From: Thermoplasmata archaeon
GTDB taxonomy: Archaea; Thermoplasmatota; Thermoplasmata; Thermoplasmatales; Thermoplasmataceae
Assembly (NCBI GenBank): GCA_021797055.1
Contig: JAKAAI010000052.1
Coordinates: 1-12,109 of the forward strand
Reading direction: 5' to 3'
DNA: 12,109 bases
Shown: in pieces, positions 1-5,229 of the stretch
Numbering within the stretch: the stretch's first letter is position 1
Layout of the letters: each line of letters opens with the position of its first letter
Made by a program: the position numbers and the translations under genes
The notes under the pieces: model-generated
The model's database searches: none
What the model was told of the DNA's origin: nothing
What the model saw: the letters and a program-made list of their open reading frames with translations, nothing else

Positions 1-1
1 C

Positions 2-505
2 AGTGATTTTGCGGACGCAAAGATATCGATTTTCACGGAACCCGGTGAGGATAGGGAATCAATGATGCATCGGCTGAAGAGGCTGAATGAGTTTGTCTAT
101 CTTATTTCAGCAACAGAAGTTGCCATTGTAATGTTTTTTGTCTTAACATCAACTCACTTTTTATTCAGTGCAAGCAACTCTATTTACAGCAAAATTCCAA
201 TATACTTTTTACCTGCGCCCGCTGCAGCTCTCTCATTTTTGGATACATATGCTGTGGGCAGGAAGATTACGCTAACCGCAAAGCTCCTCCCGGGAAAGGA
301 AGGGGTAGTCGTCAGACTAAAAAAAGAAAGATATCTTTTTGGTTATCCAGTTTGTAGCAAGGTCAAAATTGGCCGCAGAAAATATCTTGTCGGAAGCAAC
401 ATGGATTTAAATGTTAATGAAAGTGTGTTCATTGAGAAGAGTGTTTACGTCCAGGGAAAAGCACGTGTCTGGCTGTTGTTGAACGTAAAACCATCATCCT
501 TCTAG
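2..505 (+). CDS. Uncharacterised membrane protein, 5'-partial at the window edge
   Basis: I do not recognise this protein. The reading frame is open to the left edge. The first internal ATG is at 62, giving 147 residues, but the 20 codons before it (from base 2) have no stop and use the AAG/GAG/ATA/AGG codons favoured by neighbouring genes, so the gene probably begins outside the window. Counted from ATG 62, there are two likely membrane segments at about residues 11-36 and 45-62. They are followed by a basic soluble C-terminal part of about 80 residues rich in predicted beta strands (for example RKITLTAKLLPGKEG). The alternative is a true start at 62: GGTGAGG at 44-50 could act as a ribosome binding site, and another frame ends in TGA at 63-65, which would make an ATGA overlap with an upstream gene. 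That other frame is rich in CGG/CGA/CAA codons and looks less coding. No function can be assigned. Confidence 0.6.
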   Translation, partial: SDFADAKISIFTEPGEDRESMMHRLKRLNEFVYLISATEVAIVMFFVLTSTHFLFSASNSIYSKIPIYFLPAPAAALSFLDTYAVGRKITLTAKLLPGKEGVVVRLKKERYLFGYPVCSKVKIGRRKYLVGSNMDLNVNESVFIEKSVYVQGKARVWLLLNVKPSSF

Positions 506-607
506 AAACAGCATGAAATCGTAATGTTCCTTCTATTTCGTTATATTGTATTAATGGTTTAATAGAGGTTACCCTTCCATCTTGAGAGGTATAACACCAG
601 TCAGGTT

Positions 608-612
608 AAAAA
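608..612 (-). terminator. Candidate T-run terminator after the aldolase gene
   Basis: Reading the minus strand, a run of five T lies in the sequence ATATTTTTAACC, 58 nt beyond the aldolase stop codon. Archaeal RNA polymerase terminates at short U-runs, so this is a plausible end for the aldolase transcript. A short inverted repeat (ATCCG at 623-627, CGGAT at 641-645) lies just before it but has a 13-nt loop and is weak. The rest of the 506-669 gap is AT-rich and shows no convincing small gene. Confidence 0.3.
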
Positions 613-669
613 TATCTTCCTGATCCGGCCCAGCTTTTGTCGGATGCATTATATATTAGGAGTTTTGAT

Positions 670-1530
670 TCAAGGGTTAAGTCCATTTATGGCTGCCTTG
701 ACTGGCTCGGATGGTTCGATCATCGGCGCCCTGTATCCACCATTTAATCCGAACTTCCTGTAAAATGCATAATAGTATCCGCTTGGAAAATTAGCACTAT
801 TAATCACACGCATCACTGCATTGGATTTCATCTGGATTTTCTGCGCTCCAGGGATGTCCCCTTCTCTGAATTTTCTGTATATGCTGACAATGTCGTCACT
901 GAAGTTGGTAAGACCGCAGACACCACCATCCGCTCCGATTGACAGTGATGGAAGAAGAAGATCATCTTGCCCCTGGAAAATTGAAAAGTTACTGTCTGAA
1001 AATTGCATGATCTTTGAAAAATAACGCATATCTCCAGATGATTCCTTGAGTCCCACTACATGTGAATATTCATTCTTCAGTTTCTCTATGACATCGATTG
1101 GAATGAATTCTCCTGCAAGCTGTGGAATATTGTATATGAAAAGGTCACGATCAACTTTTTCAAGAACCATGGAGAAATGCCTGTAGATCTCATCTGGTGA
1201 TGGATGTATGTAATAAGTGGGCATGAGAACCAGGACGTCCACACCTATGTCCGATGCATTCCTTGCAAACTTTATGCATTCCTCTGTGTTTGAAGATCCT
1301 ATGCCTGCAAATACTTTCAGGTCAGCCTTGTTATCGTTCACCTGCTGCAGAAAATTGACCCTCTCTTCTGAAAATAGATATGGAAAAAGCCCAGTGGAGC
1401 CAAGTGGAAAAAGACCAGAAACTCCGGTCTTCTTGAGATAATCTATCAGAACATTTGTTCCTTCAATGTCAGGTGTTCCATCCTGCTTGAATGGAGTGAG
1501 CATCGGAGTGATTATTCCATTGTATTTCAT
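670..1530 (-). CDS. DHDPS-superfamily class I aldolase, probably 2-keto-3-deoxygluconate aldolase
   Basis: This 286-aa protein is a full-length member of the dihydrodipicolinate synthase / N-acetylneuraminate lyase superfamily, which are TIM-barrel class I aldolases. The opening GIITPMLTPF, the loop GSTGLFP (residues 44-50), the catalytic tyrosine in FIYNIP (Y133) and the Schiff-base lysine in VGLKESSGD (K162) are all visible. True DHDPS has GTTGE, with Glu after the loop. Here Leu-Phe-Pro follows instead, closer to the GTTGLGP loop of archaeal KDG aldolase (KdgA). I therefore favour cleavage of 2-keto-3-deoxygluconate to pyruvate and glyceraldehyde in a non- or semi-phosphorylative Entner-Doudoroff pathway. 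That assignment is inference, and DHDPS or another pyruvate-dependent lyase is possible. No other Entner-Doudoroff or lysine gene is nearby. The start has no Shine-Dalgarno and a TATA-like box sits 25 nt upstream, so the transcript is probably leaderless. Confidence 0.85.
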   Translation of the reverse strand: MKYNGIITPMLTPFKQDGTPDIEGTNVLIDYLKKTGVSGLFPLGSTGLFPYLFSEERVNFLQQVNDNKADLKVFAGIGSSNTEECIKFARNASDIGVDVLVLMPTYYIHPSPDEIYRHFSMVLEKVDRDLFIYNIPQLAGEFIPIDVIEKLKNEYSHVVGLKESSGDMRYFSKIMQFSDSNFSIFQGQDDLLLPSLSIGADGGVCGLTNFSDDIVSIYRKFREGDIPGAQKIQMKSNAVMRVINSANFPSGYYYAFYRKFGLNGGYRAPMIEPSEPVKAAINGLNP

Positions 1531-1550
1531 GAATCATGGTAGTAAACATG

Positions 1551-1560
1551 AAATAATTAA
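1551..1560 (-). promoter_or_regulatory. TATA-like box for the aldolase gene
   Basis: On the minus strand this reads TTAATTATTT, centred 25 nt upstream of the aldolase ATG at 1530. That spacing places transcription initiation at or next to the start codon. It suggests the aldolase has its own promoter in the 82-bp gap after the 203-aa gene. Confidence 0.4.
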
Positions 1561-1612
1561 CTATCGCATTGAATTCTATTCATAATAAATGATAAATCTT
1601 AGAAATTTATTA

Positions 1613-2224
1613 TCAGGAGTCGCTCTGGAAACCAACTTCTGTTGATTTTAATGCGTTGACATACTCGCTTGGTATTCCCATTAAAACAAGAGAATCCCAT
1701 CCAGCGATCACCTTTCTTGCGATTGCCAGTTCTATCAATTCATGCTGTGGTATATATCTGGAACCAGGTGCCATCACCGTTCCAAGCACCCATGGTGGCG
1801 TGTCGAAGTAGGACTGGAATCTTCCGGGAACGACATCTATCAGGGCCGAGGAGAGTGCTGCTGCAATCTTCTCGTTGTAATGCCATTTCTTTACCGGACT
1901 CATAAGGAAGCCTTTTTTTGGGGCATATACCTTCCAAGTAACACCATACAGATTCTCCTCGCCAAGGAAATCGGCAGTGTCACCGAAGTTATCGACGCTC
2001 GTCTTAGGGGGAAGTTCCTCGTTACCGGTCACGGTGTTAACAATCCTGAGACCCAGTCTGTAATTATGAGCCTGCATGTACCTGCTGATCAGGTGTTCCA
2101 GTTCTTCAGCCTCATCGACTGACAGCGAAAGATCATTTTCCAGTTGCTCAGATATTCCGGAATACTCGTCTATCGTGGCATTTAATATGCTCTTAAGATA
2201 ATAATTGAATCTATCCCCGACCAT
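1613..2224 (-). CDS. Hypothetical protein (203 aa), no family recognised
   Basis: I do not recognise this protein. It has 203 residues with no obvious signal peptide or membrane segment. The N-terminal third (about residues 1-60) is acidic and looks helical (LSVDEAEELEHLISRYM). The middle is mixed, with aromatic and basic residues around 95-115 (LYGVTWKVYAPKKGF). The last third contains a Pro/Gly-rich stretch, DTPPWVLGTVMAPGSRYIP, followed by a helical segment (HELIELAIARKVIAGW). There are no cysteines and no recognisable catalytic motif. The composition suggests a soluble cytoplasmic protein. It lies upstream of the aldolase gene on the same strand with an 82-bp gap, and divergent from ilvE. 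The start ATG lies about 20 nt downstream of a clear TATA-like box. Codon use matches the neighbours. The coding call is sound and the function is unknown. Confidence 0.8.
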   Translation of the reverse strand: MVGDRFNYYLKSILNATIDEYSGISEQLENDLSLSVDEAEELEHLISRYMQAHNYRLGLRIVNTVTGNEELPPKTSVDNFGDTADFLGEENLYGVTWKVYAPKKGFLMSPVKKWHYNEKIAAALSSALIDVVPGRFQSYFDTPPWVLGTVMAPGSRYIPQHELIELAIARKVIAGWDSLVLMGIPSEYVNALKSTEVGFQSDS

Positions 2225-2240
2225 ATCAACCTTAAAAGGA

Positions 2241-2248
2241 TATAAATA
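2241..2248 (-). promoter_or_regulatory. TATA-like box for the 203-aa gene
   Basis: The minus strand reads TATTTATA, centred about 20 nt before the ATG at 2224. That is slightly short for a leaderless archaeal start but is the best box in the divergent region. A second candidate, TTTAAATAG (2256-2264, minus strand), would give a leader of about 10 nt. Confidence 0.4.
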
Positions 2249-2341
2249 ACACTGCTATTTAAACTTACGGCTTAAATCGGCTCTTTTCTGAGTATTCAGA
2301 TCCATTGATTTAACAATTATAATTGCCTCTATAAAATATCA

Positions 2342-2354
2342 GACAAATTTTGTC
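2342..2354. promoter_or_regulatory. 13-bp palindrome upstream of ilvE, candidate operator
   Basis: GACAAATTTTGTC is a perfect inverted repeat with 6-bp arms around a central T. It lies in the divergent 203-aa/ilvE promoter region, about 35 bp upstream of the proposed ilvE TATA-like box. That is a typical place for a dimeric regulator, such as an Lrp/AsnC-type protein, to bind. No regulator gene is present in the window, so the binding protein is unknown. Confidence 0.35.
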
Positions 2355-2379
2355 GGACGTAAACATAGAAGCGATTAAC

Positions 2380-2386
2380 CTTTTAA
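2380..2386 (+). promoter_or_regulatory. TATA-like box for ilvE
   Basis: CTTTTAA is centred 25 nt upstream of ATG 2408. This spacing fits a leaderless transcript starting at that ATG and argues against the in-frame GTG at 2393 as the start. Confidence 0.4.
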
Positions 2387-2407
2387 CAGACGGTGGAATT
2401 AACCTCT

Positions 2408-3319
2408 ATGGCGTATAAACCTCAGTTTGTTTGGCTTGATGGTAAAACCGTTGAATTTGAAAAAGCTAACGTCAGCATACTGACACATGCACTTCATTAT
2501 GGAACTGGCATTTTTGAAGGTATCAGATCGTATGCGACCGCGGATGGTGTCGCGATTTTCAGGCTTGATGATCATATTAAGAGATTTTTTCAGTCTGCGA
2601 ATATCTACAGAATGAATCTTGGCTATAGCGAAAAAGAGCTGAAAGATGCCATAATCTCGATGATTCAGAAAAACCATGAAACAGACTGCTACATCAGGCC
2701 ACTTGCATTCTATGCGAATAACCGACTGGGTCTCCACCCAAACGAACCAAAAATATCGGTTGCCATAATCACGTCCCGTCTGGACCTCTATCTTGGAAAT
2801 CCGGAAAAGGGGATCAGGGTCAAGATATCTCCATGGAGAAAGATCGACTCAACTGCTCTGCCTTCAATGGCAAAGGGAACTGGGCAATATCTCAGCTCAT
2901 ATCTTTCCTCACATGATGCGAAGATGGATGGTTATAATGAGGCATTGCTTCTGGACAAATCGGGTTTTGTAGCTGAAGGTCCAGGTGAAAACATTTTCTC
3001 AGTCAAGGACGGCAGGATTTATACGCCTTCACTTGAGAGCCCGATCCTGGCTGGTATCACAAGGGATTCTATCATAAAGATGATGGAAAAGGAGAACCCC
3101 GTTATTGAAAAGAGGATAGGGCTCAGTGAAATGCTAACCTCAGATGAAGCCTTCTTTGCTGGAACTGCAGCCGAAATAACGCCAATATCAGAGATTAGCG
3201 GATATAACCTGCATTCTGCTGAACCGGAGAGCATTTCGATTAACATATTGAAGAGATATTTCAACGTAGTAAGAGGTAAGGATCCGAAGTATTCCCAATG
3301 GTTAACGTATCTAAAATGA
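2408..3319 (+). CDS. ilvE: Branched-chain amino acid aminotransferase (class IV PLP)
   Basis: This enzyme transfers the amino group between glutamate and the 2-keto acids of leucine, isoleucine and valine, and should act as a cytoplasmic PLP-dependent oligomer. With ATG 2408 it has 303 residues, normal for class IV aminotransferases. Visible family features are HALHYGTGIFEGIR near residues 27-40, the PLP lysine in SMAKGTGQYLSS (K156; E. coli IlvE has AAKAGGNYLSS), and GFVAEGPGENIF (E190, matching the cofactor-binding Glu). The C-terminal FFAGTAAEITPI matches the family's F.TGTAAEVTPI motif. An in-frame GTG at 2393 would add MELTS, but the TATA-like spacing favours 2408. D-amino-acid or aminodeoxychorismate lyase activity is possible within the fold, but the motifs fit BCAT best. 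The stop overlaps the next gene as ATGA. Confidence 0.93.
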   Translation: MAYKPQFVWLDGKTVEFEKANVSILTHALHYGTGIFEGIRSYATADGVAIFRLDDHIKRFFQSANIYRMNLGYSEKELKDAIISMIQKNHETDCYIRPLAFYANNRLGLHPNEPKISVAIITSRLDLYLGNPEKGIRVKISPWRKIDSTALPSMAKGTGQYLSSYLSSHDAKMDGYNEALLLDKSGFVAEGPGENIFSVKDGRIYTPSLESPILAGITRDSIIKMMEKENPVIEKRIGLSEMLTSDEAFFAGTAAEITPISEISGYNLHSAEPESISINILKRYFNVVRGKDPKYSQWLTYLK

Positions 3320-4260
3320 TTCAATCAACAAAGGATTTGTTCCTTAATTATGTTCAAGCTTGCCGGAAATGCCCTCGCATTATAGAGGCTGGAGAAACAT
3401 TTTCACTTGCAGATGGGAGCAGACAGCACTATACGGTCGAACCATTCTCGCCTCTTCAGATCGACGCTCTTTTTCCGGACTTATTATCACAAATAGAAAC
3501 TCTTCTGAAGAATCTGCCAGAAATTGGTGCATCTGATATCATTGCCAAATCTTTAACAGGAGGAAATTTCACCGAGAGACCTTTGGGTGCAGAAATACCC
3601 GACCTGATTTCCCGGTCTGACCTTATAAAACTGGCACTCTATCTCGTAATACTTGAAAAGCAGGATACATCTTGCAGGATAAAGGCTGACGAGGCAGTAT
3701 TTACGATTAAAAACGCTGCTTCCATCCCAGATGATTTCATGCCCGCTGCATTTATGGAGATGGTTGAGGGGAGAAATATATCCAATTATTATCAGGTTTT
3801 TAAGGAACTGCAACCCTCTTTTGTAACATGCCTGTTTCCACTTCTTAAGATAGGAGAAAGTGGACCAATTTCTGTAGACAGCCTTGTTACATTGAAAGGC
3901 ATGATTTCCTTAGATAGAGACGCCAGGTCATCTTTCCTGATACAAAGAATCGCATCAGAATTCAATTCTTTCAAGGTATCTGGAGCCTATAAATCATTCA
4001 TATTGGGACGATCCTTCAGATCCATCATATTTAACCTTGAAAGAAAGAAAAGCAGGGAAGTAAAGAAGCCTCTCTTTGATTCAGAGAGCATAAATTCTAT
4101 GCTTGAGATCGATATAATTGAGGAAAGAAATGGATCTTATTTCCTGAAAGATGAAATTGATCTCCCTGAGCTCAAGGCAATATCTGCCGATTATGAAAAA
4201 AGAAATCACTTGATAGCAGATGTATGGAAAAATACCATGATAAATAAAGAGCTAATTTAG
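3316..4260 (+). CDS. Hypothetical protein (314 aa), translationally coupled to ilvE
   Basis: I do not recognise this protein. I place the start at ATG 3316, where ATG and the ilvE TGA share ATGA, the usual arrangement for translational coupling. An in-frame ATG at 3298 would give 320 residues and a 22-nt overlap. The protein is soluble, mixed helical and charged. A CxxC pair (C16, C19) lies close to the N-terminus in YVQACRKCPR; only two other isolated cysteines are seen further on, so a complete zinc site is unlikely. The C-terminal 60 residues (ESINSMLEIDIIEERNG and following) look like a small alpha/beta or winged-helix-like module, but this is a weak impression. Sharing an mRNA with ilvE suggests co-expression, not necessarily the same pathway. 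No catalytic motif is evident. Confidence 0.8.
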   Translation: MIQSTKDLFLNYVQACRKCPRIIEAGETFSLADGSRQHYTVEPFSPLQIDALFPDLLSQIETLLKNLPEIGASDIIAKSLTGGNFTERPLGAEIPDLISRSDLIKLALYLVILEKQDTSCRIKADEAVFTIKNAASIPDDFMPAAFMEMVEGRNISNYYQVFKELQPSFVTCLFPLLKIGESGPISVDSLVTLKGMISLDRDARSSFLIQRIASEFNSFKVSGAYKSFILGRSFRSIIFNLERKKSREVKKPLFDSESINSMLEIDIIEERNGSYFLKDEIDLPELKAISADYEKRNHLIADVWKNTMINKELI

Positions 4261-4276
4261 CGTTGAAAGATCAAAA

Positions 4277-4285
4277 CTATATTAA
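4277..4285 (+). promoter_or_regulatory. TATA-like box before the small zinc-finger gene
   Basis: CTATATTAA is centred about 31 nt before TTG 4312, which would give a leader of about 6 nt. It lies in the 51-bp gap after the 314-aa gene, so the small gene may have its own promoter. Confidence 0.35.
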
Positions 4286-4311
4286 GGGTAGATTCCCATG
4301 GCGTATATATA

Positions 4312-4617
4312 TTGAAAGAGATCTGTGCCTCCTGCCTTGGATCTGGATTTGAGGGGGGAATAGGACCTGAAGAATGCATTCAGTGCAATGGTTCAGGCTT
4401 TCTTTTAGACTCCCGTAGAATTCCGGAGAGGAAGGTTGATCCAATACTAATTGCGGTCCTCGGAACATCGCTGATAGTAGCTCTGCTTATGGCGTCGCAG
4501 GCGAAATTCAGGTTTCTGTTATTCATCACAGCAGTATATATGTGGGGTGGACTGACTTACATTATACTTAAGATCGCACACATCCCTGCTGGTATCTCCA
4601 GGGCCATCAGACACTGA
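4312..4617 (+). CDS. Small membrane protein with DnaJ-type zinc-finger motif
   Basis: This 101-aa protein starts with TTG. No ATG or GTG occurs in frame between the upstream stop at 4264 and the first cysteine. Residues 5-31 hold two CxxCxGxG motifs, CASCLGSGF and CIQCNGSGF, the cysteine-rich pattern of the DnaJ/Hsp40 zinc finger. Here there are two motifs, enough for one zinc site, where DnaJ has four. After a basic linker come two hydrophobic segments at about residues 43-60 and 66-86, then a basic tail (SRAIRH). It is probably a membrane-anchored protein with a cytoplasmic N-terminal zinc knuckle. It could support folding or protein-protein contacts at the membrane, but no J domain or partner is present. 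A five-codon ORF (ATG 4298, stop TGA 4313-4315) overlaps the TTG. Confidence 0.8.
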   Translation: MKEICASCLGSGFEGGIGPEECIQCNGSGFLLDSRRIPERKVDPILIAVLGTSLIVALLMASQAKFRFLLFITAVYMWGGLTYIILKIAHIPAGISRAIRH

Positions 4618-4648
4618 TAGTAACATTTCAAAGGGTCATTTGAAAAAT

Positions 4649-4655
4649 TTTATAT
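4649..4655 (+). promoter_or_regulatory. TATA-like box for the 77-aa membrane gene
   Basis: TTTATAT is preceded by an A-rich stretch (GAAAAA) that could act as the TFB recognition element. It is centred 25 nt upstream of GTG 4677. The spacing supports a leaderless transcript and the choice of the GTG start. Confidence 0.5.
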
Positions 4656-4676
4656 CAATATCAATTATATTGTACA

Positions 4677-4910
4677 GTGGAAATTCCTGCCGATCTGCAA
4701 AAGAAAATATTCGATACTGTCATAGTAATAGTCGCACTGGCGGCAGGGATAGACCTCTGGGGTCTTGCTTTAAGCGCATCAACTTTTTCTGCGACTACCG
4801 GAAACACATCAATATTGATTCTAATCATAATTTATTTCCTTGCCGGGGGTTTTCTGCTTTTAATTGCCATTAAAACTATTCTCAAAATGGTTCCACTGAA
4901 GGATAATTGA
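4677..4910 (+). CDS. Small two-helix membrane protein (77 aa), unknown function
   Basis: The gene starts with GTG at 4677, supported by a TATA-like box 25 nt upstream. The protein begins with a short amphipathic stretch, MEIPADLQKKIFDTV. Two hydrophobic segments follow at about residues 14-33 and 45-68, with a Ser/Thr-rich loop (SASTFSATTGNTS) between them and a short charged tail (KMVPLKDN). No family is recognised. It has its own promoter signal and sits 59 bp after the zinc-finger membrane protein, so the two may be independent transcripts. An ORF in another frame (4640-4873) overlaps most of it, but its translation is rich in Cys, Arg and Ser with no coherent hydrophobic pattern, so I treat that one as a shadow. 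Confidence 0.72.
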   Translation: MEIPADLQKKIFDTVIVIVALAAGIDLWGLALSASTFSATTGNTSILILIIIYFLAGGFLLLIAIKTILKMVPLKDN

Positions 4911-5016
4911 AAGCGTATATATTCTTCTGAGAAGCAAGTCCTGAACATATAAGGTTAATTTTTCAAATAGTAATCAAATGATATCTTACAAGAGAGATTT
5001 ATAGGATCTGAATTAT

Positions 5017-5151
5017 ATGAATATATCATGTTCGATTGAACCATCAAGGGACAGAAAGAAGAAGGGAAGAAATGCACTTGTTGTGCTTGCAGTCGGTATG
5101 CTTCTATTCTATTTTGGATCCAGAATCAAAACCAAACGTGAGGAAAATTAA
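5017..5151 (+). CDS. Very small single-helix membrane protein (44 aa)
   Basis: This short frame runs from ATG 5017 to TAA 5149-5151 and encodes 44 residues. The order is a polar N-terminus (MNISCSIEPS), a strongly basic cluster (RDRKKKGR, residues 11-18), one hydrophobic segment at about 20-34 (ALVVLAVGMLLFYFG), and a charged tail (SRIKTKREEN). This layout predicts a single-pass protein with positive charge on both flanks. Codon use (AGG, AGA, AAG, CTT) agrees with neighbouring genes. A TATA-like TTTATA lies at 4998-5003, only about 17 nt before the ATG, closer than ideal, so the start is less certain than for neighbouring genes. It does not match the Sec61-beta/SecG pattern well. It otherwise fills the 4911-5229 gap. 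Confidence 0.55.
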   Translation: MNISCSIEPSRDRKKKGRNALVVLAVGMLLFYFGSRIKTKREEN

Positions 5152-5201
5152 TTTGATTGATTCTGAACTGTAAAATATTCCATGATGGAATAAGGAGAAA
5201 A

Positions 5202-5210
5202 CTTATCATA
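5202..5210 (+). promoter_or_regulatory. TATA-like box for the M13 peptidase gene
   Basis: CTTATCATA is centred about 25 nt upstream of ATG 5230, preceded by purine-rich GGAGAAAA that could be the TFB recognition element. There is no Shine-Dalgarno next to the ATG, so the transcript is probably leaderless. Confidence 0.45.
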
Positions 5211-5229
5211 AATTATACTATGCTGCCAA

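Noticed and set aside
623..645. Inverted repeat ATCCG...CGGAT in the 506-669 gap
   Set aside because: The stem is only 5 bp with a 13-nt loop and no T-run directly after it, which is expected by chance in AT-rich DNA.
1742..2122. 126-aa plus-strand ORF
   Set aside because: It lies wholly antisense to the 203-aa gene, starts without a promoter signal, and its translation is low in charged order and rich in Cys, Arg and Ser, typical of a shadow frame.
635..2357. 10-mer TTTTGTCGGA shared by 635-644 and 2348-2357
   Set aside because: It is short, the flanks differ, and only one copy is near a promoter. Chance sharing of 10-mers is expected in a 12-kb window.
4640..4873. 77-aa ORF overlapping the two-helix membrane gene
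   Set aside because: The alternative frame has a coherent two-helix protein with a well-placed TATA-like box. This frame has a disordered Cys/Arg/Ser composition.
4915..4935. Palindrome CTTCTGAGAAG after the 77-aa gene
   Set aside because: It would form only a 4-bp stem with a 3-nt loop, too weak to claim as a terminator or operator.
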